Both the position numbers and the translations under genes were made by a program. From the NCBI GenBank assembly GCA_021324175.1, contig JAJPJP010000138.1, positions 1 through 35,368 of the forward strand: DNA of 35,368 bases, given 5' to 3'. The number at the start of each line of letters is the position of its first letter. The first letter of the stretch is position 1. This document shows positions 5,254 through 12,671 of this stretch, one piece after another. The DNA is from Chitinophagia bacterium. GTDB lineage: Bacteria; Bacteroidota; Bacteroidia; Chitinophagales; Chitinophagaceae. The notes under the pieces were generated by a model. The model ran no database searches. It worked only from the letters and a program-made list of their open reading frames with translations, and was not told the origin of the DNA.

Positions 5254-7734
5254 TCATTCCGTACGAAGACTTTTCACCGGATTTGCGATTGCGGCGCGGA
5301 CCGTCTGGAGGCTAAGCGTGACCAATGCGATAAGCACCATTCCTAAACCACTTATTCCGAATACCCACCAGCTTGCGCTCGTCCTAAACTGGTAGTTTTG
5401 CAACCAAGCATGAAAAGCAATCCAGGCTATCGGTGTTGATATCAGGAAAGCCAGCACGACTAATTTGATAAAGTCCCTCGAAAGAATTGTCAAAATGTTT
5501 GAAACGGTTGCCCCCAGCACTTTGCGTATGCCTATCTCTCTGGTTCGATTATTTGTAACATAAATGACAAGACCAAGAAGGCCAAGACAGCTGACAAAAA
5601 TCATCAGGCCCATCGCCCACTCCAGCAGGCTGGAAACATGCTGTTCTGAATTGTACGCATTCCTAATATTCTCGTCAAAAAACCCATAATCGAATGCTTC
5701 ATCCGGGTACGCTTTTTTGAATGTTACATCCATCTTAGATATTGCCTGTTTCCATTCGGGGCGGCTGCTGGAACCCAATGCGGCCATTTCCATTGCAGGT
5801 GGACGCAATGCAACAATCACCTGCCTATACGCAGAAATATTGGTGCAGAATATCATGGGTCCGATCTTATTGCCTAACGGATGTGCATGAAAGTCCCTGA
5901 ATACGCCAACGATGGGAATGCGCTTGTCGTTCCAATTTAAGACCTTGCCAATGGCGTCAACGGGCTCTTTAAAGCCAAGAATATGTAGATAAGTCTCGTT
6001 AATTAACACCTCCCTCACCGTATCTGCGGGGTCAAGAAATCTGCCGGCAAGTAGCGGAATATTGAAAATCTTGATATAGTTGCTATCTGTCGCTTTCAGT
6101 TCAACGGCTGTTTCCAATTTCTTCTTACCGTCATCATATTTAACGGTTGAAGTCCACCATCCCCACGACGATGGTACATCACTGGCAAGACTGATTCGCA
6201 AAATTCGCGGATCTTTTTGCAGCTCATTGACAATGTAATTCCGCTTTATCATCGTAGTGTCTTCTTGCGGTATATGGAAACTGAGAATAGCCTCTTTGGT
6301 AAACCCAAGGTCAGTGTTGAGCATAAAATGAATCTGCTTGATCACCAGGATAGTCGAAATAACGAAGAATTGAGCAATGACGAATTGGGAAACGGTTAAC
6401 GTTTGACGCATTCTTGACCTGCGGGTTTTACCCCCTTGGGACTGGTTCTTCAAGACTGCCATAGTCTTCAGCGATGAAAGTACCCGCGAAGGATAAAACC
6501 CCGCAAGTATTGTAATCGCAATCACCAGCAAAATGAGAAAGAGTACACCAGCAGGCTGCGACCATATATGAGGCAATCCGGGAGGTATAAAATCCGAAAA
6601 AGTCGTTAATAGAGCAGGGGTTAATAGCATCGACATTCCTGTAGCAGACAAGGTAACCATCATTGTCTCTGTCAGGAACTGCAAAACAAGTTGTCCCCTG
6701 GAGCTCCCCATAGTCTTTCGGATTCCGATTTCTTTCGCCCTTTGCGTTGCCTGGGCAGTCGTAAGGTTTATAAAATTAATGCAGCCGAGCAAAAGAAGAA
6801 AAACTGCGATTAGCATGAGACCATAAAGCGTCGGCTTACTCGCGACTGAATGTGCCAACACGCCGTAATCAGGATTAAAGTGAATGTCATCGAAGGGTTG
6901 CAGGTGATAAATCCATGTATAATTATTTTTCTTTGCGTCGCTGCCCTGGTATTTATTGAAGACTTCTTTAAGTTTATTATTGACCGATGCAACCGATGTA
7001 TGTTGATCGAGCCGAACATATAACTGCTGGTCGCTCGTCGTCGAGCCCCAATCATCCCATTGCATCTTCTTCCTCAGGCCGTTGTTTTGGAGTATGGTCG
7101 AAAGGGAAATAAATTCCTGGAAAATATAATCAGTATTTCCCAGTTTACTTACATCCTCGACGATTCCCGTTACGCGCGCCGGAATGGTATCATCATAAAC
7201 AATCTGCCGTCCAATGATTTCGGTAAATGGAACTGAAGGAAAATACATTCTGGCCCTGCTTTCGCTCAGCACCACTTCGCCAGGATTCCCAAGATACCCG
7301 TGCTGAGGGCCTGCGACCCATTTGTAAGGAATTAATTTAAAATATTGTTCATCGGCAAAAATGATACTGTCTTTTCTGTGAAACAAAGCCGGCTTCATGG
7401 GATCAGGTCCGGGAATAGCTAATTTAACCGGAGTAAAATATCTGAATGTGACCACGCTTTCAATGCCCGGTATTTCATTTTTTACCGCGTCAGCCAGCGG
7501 CGCCTGCGTACCGCGTGTATGCCCTTCATTGCCTTGGAAGGAGTAATCACTAACAACCCGGAAAATGCGGTCCCTATTTTTTTCGAAATGATCGAAACTG
7601 AAATCGTGTTGCACGACCAGGAAAATGACCATTGATGCACTCATGCCAATTGAGAGGCCCAACACATTGATCATAACGAAAATCTTGTTTCGGCGGAAAT
7701 TCCGCAGGGCGATTAACAGGTAATTCTTGAACAC
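5254..7734 (-). CDS. MacB/FtsX-like ABC transporter permease
   Basis: An 826-residue inner-membrane permease of the type abundant in Bacteroidota. An N-terminal membrane helix (about residues 20-42, with NVLGLSIGMSASMVIF) is followed by a large periplasmic MacB-like domain and a first FtsX block with ATQRAKEIGIRKTMGSSRGQLV. A second periplasmic domain and a second FtsX block (NNRTREIGIRKVLGA, then C-terminal helices) complete it. The two EIGIRK elements are the coupling segments that contact an ATPase, yet no ATPase gene is adjacent. These proteins often act with an unlinked partner. The start is GTG at 7734; no in-frame ATG lies upstream. Export of peptides or lipoprotein-linked substrates is possible but unproven. 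Confidence 0.9.
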   Translation of the reverse strand: MFKNYLLIALRNFRRNKIFVMINVLGLSIGMSASMVIFLVVQHDFSFDHFEKNRDRIFRVVSDYSFQGNEGHTRGTQAPLADAVKNEIPGIESVVTFRYFTPVKLAIPGPDPMKPALFHRKDSIIFADEQYFKLIPYKWVAGPQHGYLGNPGEVVLSESRARMYFPSVPFTEIIGRQIVYDDTIPARVTGIVEDVSKLGNTDYIFQEFISLSTILQNNGLRKKMQWDDWGSTTSDQQLYVRLDQHTSVASVNNKLKEVFNKYQGSDAKKNNYTWIYHLQPFDDIHFNPDYGVLAHSVASKPTLYGLMLIAVFLLLLGCINFINLTTAQATQRAKEIGIRKTMGSSRGQLVLQFLTETMMVTLSATGMSMLLTPALLTTFSDFIPPGLPHIWSQPAGVLFLILLVIAITILAGFYPSRVLSSLKTMAVLKNQSQGGKTRRSRMRQTLTVSQFVIAQFFVISTILVIKQIHFMLNTDLGFTKEAILSFHIPQEDTTMIKRNYIVNELQKDPRILRISLASDVPSSWGWWTSTVKYDDGKKKLETAVELKATDSNYIKIFNIPLLAGRFLDPADTVREVLINETYLHILGFKEPVDAIGKVLNWNDKRIPIVGVFRDFHAHPLGNKIGPMIFCTNISAYRQVIVALRPPAMEMAALGSSSRPEWKQAISKMDVTFKKAYPDEAFDYGFFDENIRNAYNSEQHVSSLLEWAMGLMIFVSCLGLLGLVIYVTNNRTREIGIRKVLGATVSNILTILSRDFIKLVVLAFLISTPIAWIAFHAWLQNYQFRTSASWWVFGISGLGMVLIALVTLSLQTVRAAIANPVKSLRTE

Positions 7735-7754
7735 AGTTGGAAAATTTAGTTGAT

Positions 7755-7762
7755 CAAAAATA
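7755..7762 (-). promoter_or_regulatory. TAnnTTTG-type -7 box before the permease gene
   Basis: On the minus strand TATTTTTG matches the Bacteroidota -7 consensus and ends 20 bases before the GTG start of the permease. This gives a short leader of roughly 15 nt. A matching -33 TTTG is not obvious. Confidence 0.4.
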
Positions 7763-8099
7763 TTAAACGGCGCGGCAAGCTTCTAACAATGTCTGTGCCA
7801 TTTGATTTTGCGCTTATTAATCAATAGGTTGTAATTCCTTACTCCTAGCAGGTGTCCGCTATGCCGGTTTCGCCGTACGAATCCGAACAGTCGTATTGAC
7901 CATCGGCAAGTTTGCACAAAAGATTTGCTCGAATAACGATAATGGAATGTTAAATTTCACTCCTGAATGCAAATCAGAATCGTGGCGGCAGTATCACATT
8001 GTAGTCATTTTTTCCCCGATAGAAAGCTCGATTCTCCCGGTTTAAGCATGAATTTGGTTGGCATAGTTTTTCCGGATACAAATGAAAAAGGAGGTTATT
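7763..8099. other. divergent spacer between permease and hsp20
   Basis: No gene is supported; the 65-codon ORF at 7967 overlaps the hsp20 start in another frame. It must hold the promoters of both divergent genes. No CIRCE-like inverted repeat (TTAGCACTC-N9-GAGTGCTAA) is seen ahead of hsp20. Confidence 0.4.
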
Positions 8100-8540
8100 A
8101 TGAATACCATGATGAAATCCGGAAGACAGGTAATGCCGCACGACCGCTGGCAAAATTTCTTTAATCCTGAAAGTTTTTTTTCAGATGAATGGTTGCGATC
8201 ATCCAAGCTACCCGCCGTTAACATCAGTGAGGACGACAAGAATTTTTATATTGATGTTGTGGCTCCCGGATTCAAAAAAGATGATTTTACAATTAATGTA
8301 GATGACGACATGCTGACGATCAGTGCCGAAACAAAAATGGAATCAGAAGAAAAGGACAACAACAACAAGCAGTACAATCGACGGGAATACAGCTATAACT
8401 CATTTACGCGTTCATTTCAACTGCCCGATAACGTCAAGGACACTAACATTGAGGCAAAGTATGCCGACGGAATCTTGAAGTTGAATTTGCTAAAAAGCGA
8501 ACAAAAGGCAAAACCTAAAAAACAAATAGCAATTGGATGA
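8100..8540 (+). CDS. Hsp20/alpha-crystallin small heat shock protein
   Basis: A 146-residue small heat shock protein, an ATP-independent holdase that binds unfolding proteins in the cytoplasm. The alpha-crystallin domain spans roughly residues 42-137: PAVNISEDDKNFYIDVVAPGFKK opens it and YADGILKLNL closes it with the conserved A-x-x-x-G-x-L motif. A short basic tail with QIAIG supplies the I-x-I anchor used in oligomer assembly. The start is fixed by the ribosome binding site AAGGAGGT at 8088-8095, just before the ATG at 8100; an ATG 18 bp earlier lies upstream of it. A terminator follows at 8554-8588, so it is a single transcript. Confidence 0.93.
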   Translation: MNTMMKSGRQVMPHDRWQNFFNPESFFSDEWLRSSKLPAVNISEDDKNFYIDVVAPGFKKDDFTINVDDDMLTISAETKMESEEKDNNNKQYNRREYSYNSFTRSFQLPDNVKDTNIEAKYADGILKLNLLKSEQKAKPKKQIAIG

Positions 8541-8553
8541 TTTTGCACTTGAA

Positions 8554-8588
8554 CTCTTCAGGGATTGATTCAGCCCTGAGGAGTTTTT
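8554..8588 (+). terminator. intrinsic terminator after hsp20
   Basis: CTCTTCAGGG pairs with CCCTGAGGAG with one wobble across a 10-nt loop and is followed by TTTTTA. It begins 13 bp after the hsp20 stop. Confidence 0.8.
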
Positions 8589-8608
8589 ATTGCAAAATGT
8601 TGTCTGTA

Positions 8609-9078
8609 TCACGCAAACTGACCCGCGTGGTAGGCTCCGACAGGCGCGCCAAAAGCTATATTTATCCTGTTATGACTGTTAATGGCAATGACGGCCAAAG
8701 TTAGGTTGATCAGTTCCATCTCCGCAAACTGCCGTTTGGTATCCTGGTAAATGTCCTCAGCAATAAGAACTCCTGAGGGGCGTTGTTGCGTCGCCAACGA
8801 TTCTGCCCAGGCAAGTGCTGCTTTTTCGCGATCTGAATAAAATGGAGCCTACCTCCAGGCGTCGAGGACGTATAACCTCTGTTCTGTTTCGCCTTCAGCC
8901 CTTAAATCTTTTGAATGCATGTCCAGGCAAAAAACACAGCCATTGATCTGGGATACGCGAAAATAAATGAGGTGAAGCACTTTCTTTCTATCGCGAATTG
9001 TGAGAGATATTTCCCGACTCCATAGAGTGCTGCCATGGCCGGTTTTCCGGCTTCCTGTACATTGACTCGCTGTTTCAT
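8609..9078 (-). pseudogene. decayed AhpD-like carboxymuconolactone decarboxylase family gene
   Basis: Joining three pieces gives a full AhpD-like protein of about 155 residues. The ATG at 9078 starts MKQRVNVQEAGKPAMAALYG. A one-base loss near 9000-9004 shifts the frame into RKKVLHLIYFRVSQINGCVFC, which carries the redox CxxC and following His (CVFCLDMH). An in-frame TAG then interrupts DAWR/APFYSD near 8850. The last part, with LTLAVIAINSHNRINIAFG, runs to a stop at 8609. Intact homologues are peroxidase-linked thiol proteins that help reduce peroxides. One frameshift plus one nonsense codon makes this an inactivated gene unless the sequence has errors. There is no ribosome binding site or gene coupling around it. 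Confidence 0.8.
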
Positions 9079-9184
9079 CCTGTCATGATTTTTGATGTTT
9101 CTGAATTAGCGCCTCAATTGCTTCATCTTCTGCGCTAATAATGAGTGGTAAATTGTAAATTGGACAAGGCGTGGAATATTTTAT

Positions 9185-9562
9185 ATGGAACATCATACCG
9201 ATCTTTTCGCGAAAGCACGTGAATTAGAAACAGAAATGAACTGGCCGGAAGCGGCGAGCGCTTATGAAATAATCGTTAAACAGGATCCTCTAAACGAAAT
9301 GGCGATCCAGCGGCTACTCATTTTATACAGGAAACTCAAAGAATCAAAAAAAGAATTGCGCCTTCTCGACGAATCCATTAAGGCAAACCAGGCTAATTAT
9401 TTGAATCAACAAAAAAACTGGGGCAAAAAAAACAAGTCGGCAGCCAAAATCAGCGGGGCGCTGGCAAAAAGGCTATCTGGCGAGGAACTTTACAAGGAGC
9501 CTATCGTGCTTCGATGGCAAAAGAGGAAACAGGGGTTACTAAAAAAACTTAAAACCGATTAG
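9185..9562 (+). CDS. small TPR-like protein
   Basis: A 125-residue soluble protein with about one and a half to two tetratricopeptide-type helix pairs. AKARELETEMNWPEAASAYEIIVKQDPLNEMAIQRLLILYRKL has the TPR spacing of A, Y and P residues, and a second helical pair follows. The second half is very lysine-rich (NWGKKNKSAAK, RWQKRKQGLLKKLK), which suggests nucleic-acid or membrane-surface contact. The exact function is unknown. It precedes the RibD-fold reductase gene by 68 bp on the same strand, so the two may be co-transcribed. Confidence 0.7.
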   Translation: MEHHTDLFAKARELETEMNWPEAASAYEIIVKQDPLNEMAIQRLLILYRKLKESKKELRLLDESIKANQANYLNQQKNWGKKNKSAAKISGALAKRLSGEELYKEPIVLRWQKRKQGLLKKLKTD

Positions 9563-9630
9563 GGTCAGGGTTGACGTTATCGGGTCGAAACGCTCAAACT
9601 CGCATATAATAATCCGCAAAATAATATAGA

Positions 9631-10194
9631 ATGGGAAAAATTATTGTGGGATTTGCGGTCAGCCTCGATGGATTTATCGAAGGCCCAAACCATGAAATCG
9701 ATTGGATCATTCATGATAAAGATCAGTTCAAAAAATTAAAGGACCAATGGGATGGAACCGAGGCCATGATTTATGGACGAAAAACCTATGAAACCGTTAT
9801 CACCATGGCCAAAAAGAGAAGAGACCTCATGAATCCTTTCAGCCACATGAAACATTACGTTTTTTCCGAGTCTCTCGAATTCGTCGAAGAAGGATTTATT
9901 CTGACGAAAGGGAATACCCGTGACCTTGTTGAAAAAATTAAAATGGGCCATGAAAAGAATATCGCGGTATTTGGAGGGGCTATTCTAGCCAGCTCTTTGA
10001 TTAACCTAGGCCTCGTAGATGAACTGGTGTTCGCTATTTGCCCGGTTATCCTCGGTAGCGGCAAACCCTATTTTAGCGGCATTACGGGACGCAAGGACTT
10101 TTCCCTGAAGGAATCAGTAAGCTTTTCATCAGGCTTGGTTTCGCTTACATACTCCCTAAAACCGACCGAGCAGAAGCAGTTAAGCGGGGAGTAA
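9631..10194 (+). CDS. RibD C-terminal / dihydrofolate reductase family protein
   Basis: A 187-residue cytoplasmic protein with the RibD C-terminal (dihydrofolate-reductase-like) fold. Seen are the opening strand MGKIIVGFAVSLDGFIEG, the YGRKTYE nucleotide-site motif near residue 50, the IAVFGGAILASSLINLGLVDEL core and the CPVILGSGKPYF segment characteristic of this group. Such stand-alone proteins are NADPH-dependent reductases of unknown substrate and are not true folate enzymes. The length is usual. It lies 68 bp downstream of the TPR-like gene and may share its transcript. Confidence 0.87.
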   Translation: MGKIIVGFAVSLDGFIEGPNHEIDWIIHDKDQFKKLKDQWDGTEAMIYGRKTYETVITMAKKRRDLMNPFSHMKHYVFSESLEFVEEGFILTKGNTRDLVEKIKMGHEKNIAVFGGAILASSLINLGLVDELVFAICPVILGSGKPYFSGITGRKDFSLKESVSFSSGLVSLTYSLKPTEQKQLSGE

Positions 10195-10397
10195 CAATCG
10201 TCGCAGTATACGAATGCCTTTTATAATAGGTCCGAAAAAAACAAGGGGTGGGTCAATGCTAAAATGAATCAGAGTTTATCTGGCCCTGAAATGCGGGTGA
10301 TATAAGTTTTCCCCCGAATTACAGAGAGATTTGTATCGACCCAAAATACACGGGCGTATGCCTAGTCCTGAAAAAACTCTACACTATATTTTAGTGT

Positions 10398-10607
10398 ATG
10401 ACAACATATCAGATGGATGAAGATCACCCAAATCTTCGGCGCGAGGAGGATCGTTTTAGCGAGATTGAGATCAAAAGGATTGTTAAGGAGGTGAAGAGTG
10501 GAGCTCGTCGAAGAGTGATTGTAAAAAAATATAGTGCTGCTCAAAGCACGATTGCAAATTGGATGAGGGCAATGGTTCAACCACGTGCCAGGGGGAGAAG
10601 CAAGTGA
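10398..10607 (+). CDS. helix-turn-helix protein, IS orfA-like
   Basis: A 69-residue basic protein. Residues about 20-57 (FSEIEIKRIVKEVKSGARRRVIVKKY, then STIANWMR) have the helix-turn-helix pattern of the DNA-binding first ORF of IS3-type elements, which binds the element's ends. It starts inside the end region at 10398. A damaged relative sits in mirror orientation at 12391-12516 with the same start context, which supports a mobile origin. Its stop overlaps the start of the next small ORF by 4 bp (GTGA), suggesting coupled translation. It could also be a plain small regulator. Confidence 0.55.
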   Translation: MTTYQMDEDHPNLRREEDRFSEIEIKRIVKEVKSGARRRVIVKKYSAAQSTIANWMRAMVQPRARGRSK

Positions 10608-10744
10608 AGGGAAACGAGATAGAAAAGACCTCTGTATTACCTGCATTGGCTGACAAGCGGATGACGATGCTGGAGACTATGTTGACTTGTCGTTTGAGTA
10701 GCAGTGCAATCAAGGCATGGCAAAGGGAATATAGGAGGCAATAG
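10604..10744 (+). CDS. small ORF coupled to the HTH gene (possible transposase remnant)
   Basis: A 46-codon ORF starting with GTG within the stop of the HTH gene (GTGA overlap), preceded by the purine-rich ribosome binding site AGGGGGAGA. The product ends in SSSAIKAWQREYRRQ and has no recognised domain. The overlap with its own ribosome binding site resembles orfA/orfB arrangements in insertion elements, but the product is far too short to be a transposase catalytic subunit. It is probably truncated, or a separate accessory protein. Confidence 0.4.
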   Translation: MKGNEIEKTSVLPALADKRMTMLETMLTCRLSSSAIKAWQREYRRQ

Positions 10745-10847
10745 GGTGCATCCCGCTCGAGGGTCACTTAATCTTTGGCAATTCAGGGGAAAACTCGCTC
10801 AAGTCCATGCAAACACAATGTAAATTGCGTTTGATTAATCCCACTTC

Positions 10848-12119
10848 ATGACAAACACGATCGTTTTTATCGCTGGTGCAATCTCGGGCTCATGCACGGC
10901 CTGGATAATCATACAAATGGTATGGAATAGCCGGCTCGCCAGTTTGAAACAAATTCACCAGAAAGAGCTTCAGCTGGCCCAGGCTGAAAGGGGCTTCCTC
11001 GAAAAAGCGTCTTCTTCGATGCGGGATACCTTCGGCTCGCTCGCCGCAGAAGCGCTGAATAATAACAATCAGGCCTTTGTCAATCTTGCAGAATCCAGGC
11101 TTAGTGAAAAGGTAACGGAGGCCCGTGGTCTGCTTGACGTAAAAGAACGCGCGATTGATGGACTTGTCAAACCACTGGCTGAAAGTCTTGGCAAGATAGA
11201 TACGCGGATTAGCGAGCTCGAGATCAAACGGGAAAGCGCATACTCCCGGATTAATGCCGTGCTGGAGGGGATGCAAAAGGCGACGGAAACGCTTGGCCGG
11301 GGAACGCAACATCTTATCGGCGCCTTGAAAAACAGCGGAACCCGCGGAAGGTATGGCGAGATTGGACTGCGCCGCGTGGTGGAATTTTCTGGAATGACCG
11401 AACACTGCGATTTCCTGGAACAATTTTCGGTCAATGACGAAGATTCTATCATTAGACCTGATATGGTCATCCGCCTACCGGAATCCAGAACAATCGTAGT
11501 AGATTCGAAAACGCCACTGGATGCTTACATGCGAGCATTTGAAACCGAAAGTGACACGGAACAAAAGGAGATGCTGGCAAAGCATGCCGCAGCAGTCAAA
11601 GATCATTTGCTTCGATTGGGGAGCAAATCATATTGGAGCCAGTTTCCTGATTCTCCCGATTACGTCATCTTATATATGCAGATCGAATCTTCCTTTGCCG
11701 CGGCCCTCCAGGCTGATCCCGACTTAATCGAAAATGGTATACGCCGGAACGTCATCTTTGCAACGCCGACTACATTAATTACCCTGCTCCGGACGGTCGC
11801 CTTTGTATGGCAGCAACGCGAGGTCGCTGAAAACATTGACAAAATTCGAGAGGCGGGCATGGAGCTTTTCAATCGGACCACCACCCTTCTAAAACATTTC
11901 GATAATATAGGAAACAGCCTGAGGTCCGCTGTCGGCAATTACAACAGTGCCGTTTCGTCTTTGGAAAACCGATTTATCCCTCACGCCAATAAACTGAAGA
12001 CGTTGGGATCCGCCTTCACTAAAAATGACCTGCCCGAGCTTAATCAAATAGATATTGCCGTGAGAAAGCCGGATTTGCCAGATAACTCACCTGGTTCCGA
12101 TGCCATGGATGCCTCGTGA
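10848..12119 (+). CDS. rmuC: DNA recombination protein RmuC
   Basis: A 423-residue RmuC-family protein, linked to limiting rearrangements at inverted repeats. An N-terminal membrane segment (about residues 4-25, FIAGAISGSCTAWIIIQMV) is followed by a long coiled coil rich in A, E, K and R (about 30-150). Then comes the RmuC nuclease-like core: RGRYGEIGLRRVVEFSGM, RPDMVI with D205, and VVDSKTPLDAY with D219 and K221, matching a PD-(D/E)xK arrangement. YVILYMQIESSF and TPTTLITLLRTVAFVWQQ are typical of the C-terminal part. The ATG at 10848 gives the N-terminal helix. It sits alone between two inward-facing element ends, and a TGCGTTTG box at 10826-10833 may be a weak promoter. Confidence 0.93.
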   Translation: MTNTIVFIAGAISGSCTAWIIIQMVWNSRLASLKQIHQKELQLAQAERGFLEKASSSMRDTFGSLAAEALNNNNQAFVNLAESRLSEKVTEARGLLDVKERAIDGLVKPLAESLGKIDTRISELEIKRESAYSRINAVLEGMQKATETLGRGTQHLIGALKNSGTRGRYGEIGLRRVVEFSGMTEHCDFLEQFSVNDEDSIIRPDMVIRLPESRTIVVDSKTPLDAYMRAFETESDTEQKEMLAKHAAAVKDHLLRLGSKSYWSQFPDSPDYVILYMQIESSFAAALQADPDLIENGIRRNVIFATPTTLITLLRTVAFVWQQREVAENIDKIREAGMELFNRTTTLLKHFDNIGNSLRSAVGNYNSAVSSLENRFIPHANKLKTLGSAFTKNDLPELNQIDIAVRKPDLPDNSPGSDAMDAS

Positions 12120-12304
12120 ACCATAAACTCAACGACCATTAGTGAACATAAAAAAACTGACTGCAGCGATGGAAGCGACATTACCCAGAACAACATTAAA
12201 TTTTGGGAATGCATTGAAGTCATTCGTCGAATTGATTCCGATCATGAATTTCTATTTTCTGTCTTATCAATTGTATTTCTTAAAGCCTTGACGGTCCGCC
12301 CTAC

Positions 12305-12390
12305 TGGTTTTGACGGGATTTGAACCCGCTGGTCGTGCTCCCTTGCGTGGCTACGGCCTTCGCCTTTTCATTGTTATTCCGTCAAAAATC
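12305..12390 (-). other. tRNA-3'-end-like structured sequence
   Basis: On the minus strand, GCGGG, the loop TTCAAAT and CCCGT form a T-arm (12313-12329). CAAAACC and A follow, the form of a tRNA acceptor 3' strand ending in CCA (12305-12312). A complete cloverleaf cannot be drawn because the 5' acceptor partner and anticodon arm are missing. Instead TTTTGACGG (12308-12316) pairs perfectly with CCGTCAAAA (12379-12387), enclosing the T-arm and a small GGC-GAAG-GCC hairpin. It may be a truncated tRNA, an integration-site remnant or a tRNA-like RNA. It abuts the insertion-element remnant. Confidence 0.45.
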
Positions 12391-12516
12391 CTAAAGCAGA
12401 ATTACAAGGTGGGTGGTTTTTGTGCCCGGAATTCCCCTGATGATCTCAATCGTTTTGAAACGGCCCCCCTTTCGCCTAAAAATTGAGTAACCTTCATGCA
12501 ATAGATTTGTTGTCAT
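12391..12516 (-). pseudogene. fragment of the HTH (orfA-like) gene, mirror copy
   Basis: A 41-codon minus-strand ORF begins MTT, then ends a short similarity with RRKGGRFKTIEIIRG. By eye this aligns with the start of the HTH protein at 10398 (MTT, RREEDRFSEIEIKRIV). After that the similarity is lost and a stop follows at 12391. The sequence before its ATG, including the palindromic TAGTGTATGACAACA junction, matches the upstream region of the intact copy, so the two share an origin. Confidence 0.5.
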
Positions 12517-12555
12517 ACACTAGAATTTAGAGTATAGCTTTTGTTAGGACCAGGC
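12391..12555 (-). mobile_element. insertion-element end remnant, inverted relative to 10360-10744
   Basis: Positions 12509-12555 read on the minus strand match 10360-10406 at about 37 of 47 positions with one gap. The two ends point towards each other and enclose rmuC. The fragment of the HTH gene follows inwards. Either these are the two ends of one 2.2-kb unit carrying rmuC, or two independent insertions of a related element in opposite orientation. Confidence 0.5.
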
Positions 12556-12671
12556 AAATTTATTTGCTCCTAAAATAACTTTGTGATATTTGCCAAGAAC
12601 AAGTCGAATCCGTTTTTACATTGTTGTTCATTTACCTAACGCGATTTGAAAAATTTCGAAAAAATAATTTT

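Larger units (their letters stand above)
10360..10744 (+). mobile_element. putative insertion-element end with two small genes
   Basis: A 47-bp end region (10360-10406) matches, at roughly 79 percent by eye, the reverse complement of 12509-12555. Its inner half is palindromic: TACACTA (10380-10386) and TAGTGTA (10392-10398) around a 5-nt loop. The HTH gene's ATG lies in the palindrome edge. Two small overlapping genes follow. No full transposase or opposite end is found, so this is either a remnant or one end of a larger unit reaching 12555. The family is not identified. Confidence 0.5.

Noticed and set aside
5004-5315. Plus-strand ORF of 103 codons
   Set aside because: Low-complexity composition, no motif, and it overlaps the end of the permease gene on the other strand.
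7967-8164. Plus-strand ORF of 65 codons before hsp20
   Set aside because: It overlaps the hsp20 start in another frame and its product has no recognisable feature.
12120-12323. Open frame continuing past the rmuC stop
   Set aside because: It reads for about 67 codons in the same frame after the TGA but has no start codon and no recognised domain. Readthrough is not supported.
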